Position numbers and translations under genes: made by a program
The notes under the pieces: model-generated
What the model was told of the DNA's origin: nothing
Databases searched by the model: none
Seen by the model: the letters and a program-made list of their open reading frames with translations, nothing else
Shown: positions 11,509-22,398 of the stretch, piece by piece
Layout: every line of letters begins with the position of its first letter
How positions within the stretch are numbered: position 1 is the stretch's first letter
Assembly: GCA_029448655.1 (NCBI GenBank)
Contig: JACCLO010000036.1
Location: forward strand, 50,080-114,079
Direction of reading: 5' to 3'
Source of the DNA: Wolfiporia cocos
Lineage: Eukaryota; Basidiomycota; Agaricomycetes; Polyporales; Phaeolaceae
DNA: 64,000 nucleotides

Positions 11509-11976
11509 TGTCACAAATTTTGAGGCTAGGCACCTGGCTGGGCATTTACTCAGGATTTGCCCTCTGCGTGGGTCGAACGCATTGACTGATGCACAGGAAG
11601 TCACGTGACATGGAGATTAGATAAGGAGTCGTTGATTAGGGATTGCGGACCGTCCTCCCCGCCGGGCCGCTCACATGATGTAGTTGTAGATGACACCTTA
11701 TGGCATGACGATCGCGACGTCGTGCATGGCCCCCTTTAGGGTGGGCCGCGACTCAGTAGTTACGCCATCTCTACATGTATATATACTACGTCATCTGAGG
11801 GTTACACCTCAGACTTGTTCTTCTCGATGTATGGGTGATAGCCCTCCTCTCTTGATCACTACAGCATGCTGCCTGACTCCGCCTCGCCTTGTCTCAACAA
11901 CTCGGCGTTGTACCCTGGGTCTTAGTACTTATAGGGGTAGGACAGGGATAGAGGTATGCCAGTCAAGTTTGTGTCA
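11509..11976 (+). repeat. Solo LTR, TSD CACAG
   Basis: TGTCACAAATTTTGAGG...GTTTGTGTCA, 468 bp. CACAG flanks it (11504-11508 and 11977-11981). ATGTATATATAC is followed by an inverted repeat at 11794-11813 (TCTGAGG / CCTCAGA, loop GTTACA). Confidence 0.93.
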
Positions 11977-12320
11977 CACAGCATTTCAGTACAATGTACA
12001 ATACAATCATACAAATGATAGCATCACTTCATGAGGATTGTTTTAGCTGAGCTATATGCAGGTGCAATATGATGCAGGCAAGCACCTGGGCATGATAAAT
12101 TCACTGTGGCAATCCAGTGTTGGAACATCCAGGCAAGTGCGTATCCGATTGCCGGCTGGGTATACCATGCAGTGACACTAGCATACTTGAACAAGTCAGA
12201 AAGATGTGCCTTAGAGATAAGGGTACCCCTTATTATTGTAGAATTTAGGCTGTACATGCTTTGCATGTTTGCCTCCCCGCCCCAAGGATGAGACAAACCA
12301 CTGTCCAACATTGTTGTTTC
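11977..12320. other. Intergenic sequence
   Basis: About 340 bp up to the hAT element. Opposed frames exist at 12024-12350 (-) and 12106-12291 (+), but neither shows domain features. I see nothing to call. Confidence 0.4.
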
Positions 12321-13179
12321 TAGTGATGTGCCAGGCCCAGCCTGGCTCAAAAGCCCTGGCTTTGGCCTGGCTTGGACAGCCCACAGCTTTTCAAAACCTC
12401 AGGCTGGGCCCTCATTGACGGCTCACGGCTTGGCCCAGCCTAGGCCCCGGCTCGACCATGGCCTACTACTGCTAAGATAATCATCACTTTAGCTTCAGAG
12501 CTTGAGATTCACCTTTGCCAAACCTTTCCCAGATGAAATAGAACCTTGAATCCTCCTGTCACAGATTTAACTGGCAGTCCCAGACCAGTGTCTGTGGAGA
12601 CATACGTCTAACACCCCTTAGCCAAAAGGGCCACTATAACAGCTCAGCTGTTATAGGCAGGACACGCTATATGTGTAGTTCATATTCCCACGCTAGGCAC
12701 TTATATTGCACCGTTGAGTATTTGGCTTAATACTTGGCATGGTTGGCCTTTCTGGTATTATATGTGCCACCTGGGATTCCAACCCCAGATATTCCGTGAC
12801 ACCTCCAATCTATAGTAGGATTAAGTGTGAAATAATCACTCACCAGTGCAGCATTCAGTAGCGTGCCTGCCATATGGGGAATCATATAGGCACCCGAAAG
12901 TGAGCGGCAGGCTTCAATGTTGAGGACTTGACTTTTCTGTAGTTTTAAATAAACAAGATAGGTGCACAATGATTGAGTTGAGCATATAACTGGCCTGTAT
13001 GGGCTTATATTGTGCCTGCCAGATATTGTAGCCATTAAGATCCCTAGGCCGGGGCTCAACAGCTTGGCCCGGCCTGGCCTGTATCTCAGGCCAGGCCCTG
13101 GGCCATCTCAAGCCATGCTGTAAAGCCCAGCTTGGCCCGGCCCGGCTCATGGCCCAAAGCTGGGCCTGGCACATCACTA
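12321..13179. mobile_element. Non-autonomous hAT-type element, copy 1
   Basis: The terminal inverted repeats begin TAGTGATGTGCCAGGCCCAG and match the other end. An exact 8-bp TSD, GTTGTTTC, lies at 12313-12320 and 13180-13187. The TAGNG start and 8-bp TSD fit the hAT superfamily. The body has no transposase frame. A 245-bp LTR is inserted at 12557. Two more copies are at 50177 and 54065. Confidence 0.88.
12557..12801 (-). repeat. Short solo LTR in hAT element, TSD CCTCC
   Basis: 245 bp, flanked by CCTCC (12552-12556 and 12802-12806). The hAT copy at 50 kb has the corresponding unoccupied site, with a single CCTCC. It is related to the 254-bp repeats at 56 kb (GGGAATATGAACT, GGCCCTTTTGG) and keeps the sense-strand GAGCTGTTAT at the predicted RNA start. 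Both ends read TGTCAC from outside. Confidence 0.9.
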
Positions 13180-13350
13180 GTTGTTTCTTGCACCGCTCAC
13201 TTCGTTCGCTCTCTTTCACGCGATCCCGACGCTTGCTTCAACAATCCAGGTCCTAGTGGTGGCACCTGCTAGTGAAGCTTGCACCTATTCCATCCAATAG
13301 AGACTGGGAGGAGAGAGGGGGCAGGGCGGGGGAGGAGGGCTGCTCGAGGA

Positions 13351-13474
13351 CGGGGCGCACGCTAAGCGCCCATCCGCAGTCAGCCACAGCGGAGTTCGAA
13401 AAGGCCATGCAAACTCGAAGTCCCTGATCTCTCGCTCTCGTTCTCTCGTGACGACGGGACATTATAAACTCAAG
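13351..13474. repeat. Host segment duplicated at 11180-11283
   Basis: Shared blocks GCTAAGCGCCCATC, CAGCCACAG, AAAAGG.CATGCAAACT and GGGACATTA appear in the same order in both places, with indels. This copy lies just upstream of the Cys-rich gene at 13567, so the other may be a relic of a duplicated gene start. Confidence 0.55.
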
Positions 13475-13566
13475 TGTAAGACCCTGCCATCATGTAGCAG
13501 GATTAACTACCCTTCAGCTAACACTCGTATCAGTGATAACGATAACGAAGAGGTCGCCACACCGAA

Positions 13567-14812
13567 ATGGATCCGGGATACATATCTGGAGTCACAGTTC
13601 ACCTGGAGTCTCTAAAGCTTATTCGCGAAGTCAAACAGCTGCTGCAGTGCCCGCCATGCGCGGCCGCTGACCAAGAGGAGCTTTGTGATTGGGTGCAACG
13701 ACTCGATCATTGCAAGGTGCGCTCTCACTACCTGGAAACCTGTGTTGCGCTAACAGGCTGTCAAAGAATCTCTACGACTCGCTTCACTTTAAAGCGCCCC
13801 TTCTATCTCCTTTCGGCACACTGGACCTCTATCACGACTACGTGTCTGTTTGGGATGATGCGTTTGCTCGGATGAAATCATCAAACGGCACAGTGCCGGA
13901 TACCCCTGCACAGCCCCCACCGATCGAAGCCACCACCAGTCAGGGTATAACCACCGCTGAGCGCAGGACTAGTCGCTCGGCACCGCGAAAGAAACTCGAA
14001 GAGGTGGTTTATGACCCCCCATGCGCCCAATGCGCTGCAACGCGGCGTGACTGTAGGGGCCCTGTGTCACAAACTTTCCTTAGAGGATACGTAACATCCC
14101 TCGCTGCAGGTATTATAGGCGCCGCTAGGTGCGCGCGCGCTTCCATGATCCTCAGCCACCTCCGCGTCTATCCAGGACTCCGTCTAGATCATATGACTGT
14201 AGGTAAGCGCTGTAGGGTAGCGCGCGCCTTAGGTACTCACGTTAGGGTCACACCGTCACATGTCGTTACAGGTAGTTACATTATCATGTGCCCTCTTAGT
14301 TACTGCGCACAGGCCGCGACTTTAGGGCGACCATTACTGGTCAGCTCCCCATGTATAAGTACGACAAGATGGGGACTTACTTCCCCATCTTTAGGATTCT
14401 CGACAACTGAGCTTAGGCTCCTTTCTCATCTGCGTTTGTGTGCGTCTCTGCCCCGGGGGCCCTCCACGACTTGCTTGTCTGTGTGTCTTCCCTCTTGGTC
14501 GCCTTAGGAGTTCCCCCTTGGGGATACAGCCGACTGGCTGCCTTGTGGTTAGCACACCGCCCTGTAGGACGTCTAGGGACTCCCCTGTAGCCAGGGTCCC
14601 ACAAACCTGTGAGTTTGTGTCACCCTGATGTCTCCCCGCATGCATGCTCAAACTGCAGTCTTCTTTGCTTGAGATGTAGTCGGGCAAAAAAACAAAGTAA
14701 ACCATATTCTATTCACTCTGCAATCATATGGTTGACTGTGCCTGCGTTGGCAAATTGTATAGAACGTGCCGGAATCGGTAAAAGGTGGGATCGCCGTAAC
14801 ATACGCCCTTAG
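13567..14812 (+). CDS. Cys-rich protein gene interrupted by a solo LTR
   Basis: Exon 1 is 13567-13716 (start MDPGYISGV). A 50-nt intron (13717-13766) has GTGCGC..GCTAAC..AAAG. Exon 2 resumes at 13767 (NLYDSLHFKAPLL..). It encodes a Ser/Pro-rich linker and a CxxC-type cluster (PPCAQCAATRRDC), where an LTR is inserted at 14065-14622. Removing the LTR and one TSD copy (563 nt) keeps the frame open and adds a second cluster (HACSNCSLLCLRCSRAKK) before a stop at 14812. The two Cys clusters suggest a zinc-binding, possibly DNA-binding module, but I do not recognise the family. The insertion probably inactivates this copy. Confidence 0.65.
14065..14622 (+). repeat. Solo LTR inside an exon, TSD CCCTG
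   Basis: TGTCACAAACTTTCC...GTTTGTGTCA, 558 bp. CCCTG flanks it (14060-14064 and 14623-14627). It has ATGTATAAG, then a 10-bp inverted repeat at 14366-14391 (AAGATGGGGA / TCCCCATCTT, loop CTTACT). The 3'-end hairpin CACAAAC / GTTTGTG shows paired changes against CACAGAC / GTCTGTG in sister LTRs. Confidence 0.95.
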
Positions 14813-15195
14813 TCGCAGCGTCATTGTATTGTACGGCGCAATAAGTTTTCGATGACACCTTCGCATATCTCACTTGGCTATACCTTGCTAAGACCTATGG
14901 GTTCGATGCCTGGACCCTGCACTGTTCCATCAGTGTCTTTGCAAGATCTTCAAATCAGCCCTGTCAATGCAGAGGGGCTTCAGACGAAGCGAAGGTGGTC
15001 CCTGTATCAGGGATTGACTACTTCACGTACGTCGTACACTGTTAGTTATACCCGAAGTCCTTCTGGCCTATGATCTCCCCAGCTGCTGCTAGAGATCCTC
15101 TGCAAGAGCCTTCAATAATGCCCCACTGTCTGATGTGACGTTCTGCCGCGCACGCTTGTTCGATTGAGTGCCCGGAGTGCAGTACATGGCGCTGA
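14813..15195. other. Gap, nothing recognised
   Basis: About 380 bp between the Cys-rich gene and the aldolase relic. A short plus-strand frame at 14852-15073 shows no features. Confidence 0.4.
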
Positions 15196-15937
15196 TTACG
15201 CATATAAGTGAGCGATCAGATGCGGAGCTGATGATGACTTCCACATCAGGGTGGAGATTTGGCGATGGCGCTGGATAGTTGTGAGTGAGTGAGAGGTGAT
15301 GAGAACGCCATCTATATTCCGACGGCCGATAGTGACTACGGTGAGTAATGTGCGTAGTTGAGCTTTTGATGGTGCGGTCACTGACCGAGACCGTCTACAC
15401 TCAAGATCTCGTCGATGCTCTGTACGGCCTCAAGTCGTTCGCAGATGCGAGGTATTCTGACGCCATCAGTCCCCATGTGCTCTGTGTAAATGGACTGCCG
15501 AATCCACGGATACCTGGACCCCTTGGGGGGAAGCGCGCCGCAGCAACGATCGACTTGGCTTGAGCGGCGGTTGATACCTATCAGATTGACGTATATGTAC
15601 CACGACCGACTAGCCCAGCGTGTTCTACATACCATTGGAACCAGCACTCCCCGGGCGCCGGCATCAAGCCCATACTTGATTTGCCACCGACACTACCGTC
15701 TGCACACGCCCCTGTTGCAGGTATTCTGACAATAGTGCTGGGCGCCGAGCTTCCGAGCCCCGATATTGTTTGGATGGATTCGGCAGCGCCTGGCTGAAGA
15801 GATGTCATGCCATGCTCACAATCAATGAGCAGCCATGAGAGATGGGGCGAGGCGAGCGCAGCAGTGCGCGCTTTCAAAGCACCTGGCAGCGTGATCCATG
15901 CGCCGAACGCTGGCTTCGATGCGCGAAAGGGCTTCAA
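15196..15937 (-). pseudogene. HpcH/HpaI-type aldolase relic
   Basis: Minus-strand blocks occur in the right order for a fungal HpcH/HpaI aldolase. They are FGAWITLPGALKARTAALA and HLSWLLIDCEHGM, then VRIPATG, WQIKYGLDAGARGVLVPM, a plausible intron, KSIVAAARFPP..GIRGFGSPFTQ, EYLASAND, EAVQSIDEILSVDGLG and YPAPSPNLHPDVE. The family cleaves 2-oxo acids with a divalent metal. At least three frame changes separate the blocks (for example GGTGG where GGTTGG would keep the frame, near 15680) and part of the middle is missing. The 5' exon and the C-terminus were not found. This is a degenerate copy or a badly assembled gene. Confidence 0.75.
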
Positions 15938-17430
15938 GAAGACGGTGCATTATACTCCGCTGTGGAATTGTTGCGATGACAATACATTACATTCATTGAC
16001 TTGGTGCTTGTGGACAGATCCTCGCCGAACACAGACTCCGACCGTTGCATCTTGGCCTGCTCCGCACGTGGGCAAGCAAGATTAGATGCGAGAAATCCCT
16101 GGTAGAAATAATAACCAGAAAGCACCCCCGTCACTGTGCGCAGACACCAGCGGCATCCGAGCCACCGCTGCCTCGTTGCAGCACGCTCACCGACGCCACA
16201 CACAACTGTGGTGTTCCTGTTGAATCGGAATAGTTTGTTGCCCAGAATGGCTAGGGTGAATAGTACAGCAATGGACCATGCGTATACGCGAAGTTACTAA
16301 CCACCTGCCAATGCAGCGGAAAGGCCAGCGAAGAGGCCGTCTCTCCGAGCTTCCTGTGGAGGTTGGCGTGTGAATGTCATCATTATCGAGATTGGAATGG
16401 ATGGATATAGATTTCCCTACAGTTGTACATCTTGCTACAGCATCATCGGGAGCCACAAGTGAAGTGTCGGCGGCGTTGGGCATAGTGATAAATTATGGAA
16501 CGCGATGCGTTTGCGGACTTGATGCGGACAGATAAACGTGTGCACCACTTAGTAACTCAAATAGAATTAATAATTCCCCTGCCTGACACACGGCGTGCGC
16601 GCGCTAACATCACCCCGCGTCACATAAGCTCGACGTCACGACTTCGTGACTGAGCGCGTCAAAGTCTCGCGTGGAGCTCGCTGTGGCTGGCATCGTAGAC
16701 ATTGGGCTTCTTCTTGTATGTGGATAACTCACTGGAAATATCGGCGAACAAGCGCAAACTGTCTTCAGACATATCAAATACTTTCAGTTCCATCGAGGGT
16801 ACGTTATATGCGCTCAATTGCACGGATCTTATTTACAGCAACATCCTCCATTCGTGTAGACGCTTTGATCAGCGTCAAGCAGAAACTCGGGGATAGTAGT
16901 CGTAGCAGTCGGGTCTCTATATGCGCCGAACTATACCAGCTGGCATATCTCTCCGAGTCTTTCTCCCAGCAGCGCCTGCGGTCGAACAAGGATTGGATCC
17001 ATCAAGTGGATATCCTAGATCGTGAAGGTGGGCACACTATTTCTGGGTTTCTTCCAACTACCACATATGATCCGCAGGGGTCAATCTGTGGAATCCATCT
17101 GCCTTGTCTCGCGATATGGATGATGAGGATACTTGAAATGTGAATGCTGCATGTGAGTCTAGTTCATCATGCCGAGAGTGTCTCACCGTACCATCCCCAA
17201 TCACCGGTTCGGCTATCCGTACAGTGAAGTTGGCCGGATTCCGCCTCGTTGAAGCCGGATTAGAGAACAAGCCAGCCATTGACAGTGAGACAATCATCCA
17301 TCACGATGTCACCTAGTTTGAGATCGCTTCTCCACAGCTCTCATCCATGTGCTGCAGCTCGCAAGCAAAGCCGGCGTTAGCATGTCAGGTACAACCATCA
17401 GTTCGCGTGCGGACTCCCAAGACGGGCCGC
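15938..17430. other. Stretch without an assignable gene
   Basis: About 1.5 kb. The longest frame, 16646-17143 (+), is 165 codons; it shows no family hallmark. Minus-strand frames at 16187-16483 and 17058-17297 are also featureless. Parts could be decayed exons of the flanking minus-strand genes. Confidence 0.35.
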
Positions 17431-19211
17431 TTACTCAGAAAATGTGAATTCTAGCGATCGGACGCCATGATCTTGCAGGCTCCGTGCTTGCATGTGCAGC
17501 GAAGGTATGACTACTATCCGCCCCATGAGTGCACGCCAATGTGATTTCTCCTGAAGGATTGGTACCGTCTTCTCACCTGAATCGAAGTTAGCAGCCGCCC
17601 TCGGGCGATGACAGGGGCGACGCACCTGATCCGAGTACGATGACATCGTCAGCACGCCCGACACTTCATATGCGACATCAGACTTTATTTGCCAATCATA
17701 TTGACTGCGACGTACATTCGCCAGAGACCAGGCTTGGCCGGATGTGGTTCCCAAAGGTCGGATGTGGCAAAGCCACGCTCCCCATTTGGCATATTCTCGA
17801 TGCAAGGCTGGTGTGTCTCGCACGTCTGCACGCACATGCACGCCATACCTCAGTATACTTCGGGCGGCTACATCGTTACATTTTGGCACGCACCAACATC
17901 TGCAGCTCGAATGTCCCGTCTCCCTGAGGAACCCAGCGACATACACTCTCTGGGAAGCTGCATCCATTCCCAGTCGGCGCGCTTCTTGCCAATAGGGCTC
18001 GGCTCTTCGACGCCGTCATCGAACACGCATGTCACCAGGCCGAATTCGGTTGCACCGTAGCACGCCAACAGGCGCACGCCTTTATCCACGAGCTTCTCAC
18101 CATTCGCCCTGGAGAGCGGGCCGCCGGCGAATATCTAAGACGTGAGTGATAAGCGAGTTGCTCCCTCGACCAGCGCAATGTGATGCAGGTACTGACAAGA
18201 GCCTGAAGAGACGCAAGGTACTTCGCGTCATCCTCGTTCTGCGACCACGCCTGGCGAAAACAGTACTTTTAGCAATCACAGGCACACTACACAACCAGAG
18301 CCTACCTCGACGAAAGCAGGGACGCTCTCGATAGCCGTGCAGCCTGTCTTGCGCGCCGTCTCAATTGTGTTCTGCGGGGTCGGCACGACCGGGGGCGCTG
18401 ACACGATCGCGCGCGGGGGGAACAGCGACGTCGGCTGGCCGGACAAGAGCGGCGCGTACAGCTGCGAGCAGAGTCCCATTACGTGGAACGGCGGTAGCGC
18501 CATGCACCCCCACCGTATCGCCTTCCTGCGCGACTCCACGAAGATGGGCATCCTGCACCAGTGTAGGATCGTCGTGTGCGTGTGCGGGATCGGCTTCGGG
18601 AAGCCGGTGGAGCCTGAGGAGTGCAGGTAGAGCACAACATCCGATGGCGACGCCGCGCACGCGGGCGGCGGGTAAGGGCCCGAGACGGCACGCGGCGGGT
18701 CGAAGGAGGGCGCGAGCGTCGGGAAGACGTCCGTGAGCGCGGGCAGGTCGTCGACGTGCATGGCGAATCCGCTCGGCAGGCTCTCCCGGACCGCGTCAGT
18801 GAATGGGGCGAAGGTGGGCTGTGAGACGATGCGATGGCAGCTCGTGTGCTCCATCAGGCTTGCTATTGCGGGCACGGAGTTGCGGGAGGACATAGGGAAG
18901 GGGACGAGCCCCGCACGGATCAGACCCGCGACGAGCGCATGGTAGAGCAGAGTATCGCAGTTCGCGATGATAGCGACAACGGCGCCCTCTTCGCCCTTCC
19001 GTCCGGGCCTGAAGGAGTGGGCAACGCGGTGAATTGCCTGAGCGAACTCGAGGAACGATATACTTCCGAGCGTATCAGAAGACAAGTCTGGAAACAGGAA
19101 GAGAAAGAACGGAGAGGTGGAATTGTATTCGGCATGGAAGTCGACGAGCCCAGGGATGAGAGATAGCGAACCGTTGAGGGGCGGGAGTACAGGCGATGCA
19201 GATGCAGACAT
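17431..19211 (-). pseudogene. NRPS-like adenylation-domain enzyme, truncated
   Basis: Exons modelled on the minus strand are 19211-18306, 18250-18197, 18134-17894, 17825-17716, 17663-17626 and 17576-17431. Exon 1 has the AMP-binding P-loop LHSSGSTGFPKPI and LPPFHVMGL. Exon 3 has IFAGGPL and the A5-like YGATEFG. Exons 4-6 have GFATSDLW, GRADDVIVL and GEKTVP. This order fits fungal A-T-R (adenylation-thiolation-reductase) proteins that activate carboxylic acids. One extra C at 17952-17954 breaks the frame in exon 3. The sequence after GEKTVP loses similarity, and no thiolation or reductase domain follows. It is either a truncated relic or a shortened gene with an assembly error. Confidence 0.8.
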
Positions 19212-21650
19212 ATCTGCCAGAAGCTGAACAGAGTGGATTATAATGATTCTGATGGAGTATGTGGGTGCTGAGAATGAGGCCTATTTAAACGAAGTTCTCG
19301 AGCCATCCCCGTGACGCGGGAAGGTCCATCGGTGAATATTTGAATGGCTTGCCGGTGCGCTGCGGGTCAGTTGTCCTCATGAATCCGAGCAGGTAGGTAA
19401 TCGTCTACTGGTGTCAGTATCGAGTGTGGCGTACTAGATCCTGAGGCCTGAAGAGTGGCCGGCCGAGCTCGGCATCTGTTAGCCGACCAAATGTGAGACC
19501 GCGGTGATCTCGGAGCGTTCCTTTCGTTATCGTCGCAGAAAGCCGCGAAGGTTCTCTCCAGCGATCGGAGGCTAGTCGATTGGAGTCCCGCACAGCCTCG
19601 CACCTCCAGCCTTCCTGAGACGCAGGGGCACGACATAATCAGCAGCCCAGTACATCTTCGACGGGCGCGGAACATTCTTGCTGATATTCTAGAGCTGTCA
19701 GCATCATCACCTTGGGGCCCGCGGCCACGACAGCCGACGCAGAATTCCGCCAACGATTGCGATCGTCAGATTTTGGGGAGTTGGTATCATGCAGCAAAAT
19801 AAACTAACGCGTAAAGCATGGGCAACTGATCTTCCCGCATAGCCTGTCTATCGCTATGTGACTCGTCAAAGTCCGCCAGCGGCTTCGACGCCCGGAAGGA
19901 CTCACTGCTGGAAGTGAGAGATTGAAGATTGATCTAGACGTTTCTCCTACGAGTGTGGCCAAGTGGCAAAAAGAGCGGAGCTGCATGGACGTCGGAAATG
20001 ATAGAAGAGCCTTTCATTTCGGACCAACTGCGCATTTGAGCTGGCACATTCCAACCACCGTGCCCGCCAGGCCATTCCAGGCTGAGCATGTCCGGCATTG
20101 CTCATACCGACACTGCCGGGCGGTGAAAGGCTCAGACTAACCCGATGGTAAACAAAAGTGGTTCCGGCTGTATGATAACGATATGGCAACAACACATCGC
20201 TTGCAATCCTTCCAGGAGGCTCTCGGCTCCACGTGAATTACTTCATCTGCACTACATTGACCAAATCTCACTGTTCCTGTACAACACAATTTCCTAAGAA
20301 TCCTAACATGCGAGGGCGCATATTTCGTATCATGTCAAGTCGATAGTTGCTAAATACAGATAAAATGGGTCAGAGCTGGTAGCAATGGGCGCCCAATGCC
20401 TCTGACAATTATTTGGGGCGTTCACCTTGAATTTATAGTGCAAGGATAGCTCTTCAGAGCCTCGCCTTCCCGATTCCGAAACACACAATTAGATTGCATA
20501 TTCTCGCCATGTCAGTAGTAAGTTAATACACCGCAAGTAGTCAGACGATCGTCCGCGAGAAAGGCTAATCGATTCAGAAGTCCTGCTCTAAACTGTTCCC
20601 TCACCTGCTTAATGTCATGCCCAGTGTGACTGTCCGTTCGTAGGCTTGCTGGTTCACTCGCCTCCCAACGTTTGCGACACGGTACCGTTGCACAATAGCT
20701 ACCTCCTTGATTTGTCAGAGCACTCTTGCTGCGGAAGACTTTGCGGGTTCTGGAGACATAAATATCTACTTTCGCAACGTACGCTACACATGCGCCGATG
20801 GCGTTGTTTGTCACGAAACATGTTCTGCTCTTCTTGCGTACTTTGCTACTCACCAGTGCACTCCCAGGAGTTGTAGCTATGTGTACCTGTAGCACAGATG
20901 GCATAATATGTCCCATTGTTCTTACCTTCGCCTCACAAACACGCTCGTGTATCGCTTCGTTCTTCGATGAAACTGCAGTTTTCGCTGATGTGTGAACTGA
21001 GCACTTAGGTGATGACTGACTTCAGGGCCTGTAGTCCGGCATTCAGTACGTTTAGTGCAAAGTAGCGGGCCATGTCGGAACCGGCGCTACTTCATTATCA
21101 AGCAATATAAGAACAGAGATGAGTAGATAGATACTCAGCGTGGGTGGCGCCCACGCTTCAATGTGGCTTGCTAATCCGTGTTCATGCTATTTGCACGGCA
21201 TGCTACACGATCGAAGTGTTGTAATAGAGGTTTTTTTACTAACGATAATTATGACTCGCCCTTTTCCGAGGTTGTGCAAGAATTATGAGAACGAGGTATG
21301 GCATCATTGATACCCTACAGTGTTTTCGTACATCCGATGCGGGTTAACAGTACTTGGATACAGTTACTGGTATGCGTCACAAAGATCAAGGACTACGCTC
21401 TACCCACTCCATTTTAAAAACTTAGTAGTGGAGCTCAAAAAATCCGTGCCACAGTCAATTTTATTGTTAGCAAAACACCTCTAATTCGAGAGTGATTGTG
21501 GAGGCGACGGGGGGACTGCATCTAGCACTTAAATCATATGGGTCAGTGTTGGACCACGATGGAGCGATCGCCGCCACCGCCCGTCCGATCCGCTCAGATC
21601 TTGTGACGCACTAGTACTAGTGACAGGTGCCACCACAGCGCGGTCACGCC
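19212..21650. other. Long stretch without recognisable genes
   Basis: About 2.4 kb. Frames at 19367-19753 (-), 20512-20916 (-) and shorter ones have no domain or conserved pattern I can name. Only short A/T-rich stretches stand out, for example around 21230. Confidence 0.35.
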
Positions 21651-21664
21651 GAATCACCTGTTCG

Positions 21665-22015
21665 TGCGACTCAGGACCAGGAAGAAGATAAGACGGTGTC
21701 CGAGGAAGGTCCGACTGTGATGGAGGTCGATTCGTAGGGCGTCGTCTGGTGGATGTGTCGCATCGCGAGCACGGCCGTGTTGCATTGTGTTTTCGAGCTG
21801 TTGTTCATGGCTTTCGTTTGACTCGGCGTAGACACCGTCGAACGCGGGGCCTGGAGCCGCACTGGCCGCACCGCTGGGCAGCTGAGGCTGGAGGGAGCTG
21901 TATCGGCACCGTGAGAGGACGCGAGAGTCTGGCGTCGGCGACACCGACCTGGAACGGGCTTGGCGCAGCGAGTGCGCAGACGGGTTGAAATGTCCGCACT
22001 TCGGGCAGACATATT
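21665..22015 (-). pseudogene. Possible Lunapark C-terminal fragment
   Basis: After a plausible acceptor, the minus strand reads EYVCPKCGHFNPSAHSLR followed by a Ser/Pro-rich tail (SRSVSPTPDSR). This resembles the second half of the Lunapark zinc finger (ER three-way-junction protein) and its tail. The first CxxC pair and the membrane segments were not found upstream, so this would be a fragment. Other CxxC zinc ribbons remain possible. Confidence 0.35.
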
Positions 22016-22398
22016 CTGCACGTGGCGGGTGACGGTCAAGGGCAAGGTCAGGTGGGAGGTGCTGACGTCGACCCCACAGCCAATTGGTCGCTGACCGTCG
22101 TAAAGGGCACAGAATTGTACATACCAAGTGTATCGCCGGCTCATGACCACGAAGATAATGATAAGTTGGGCGCTGCAAGTCACGAATGCCGGATAGACCG
22201 TTATCGAGCAATGGGAAGTGTTTGAGTGGAGAGCGAATAAGCGCCGATCACTGGGTCCAGCGCGGGCATTATATTGCACATGGCCGGCGAATGAGCACCC
22301 AGCGATGTGGCACGTGCTGCGTATCACGCTGCATCCGTGCTGTGGGAATGCCACGCTGTCACCTTACACCCAATCCACTCTGCAACGATCTGATAATA

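Noticed and set aside
18361..18736. Plus-strand Ala/Arg-rich frames at 18.3-19.1 kb
   Set aside because: They are antisense shadows of the GC-rich first exon of the NRPS-like gene.
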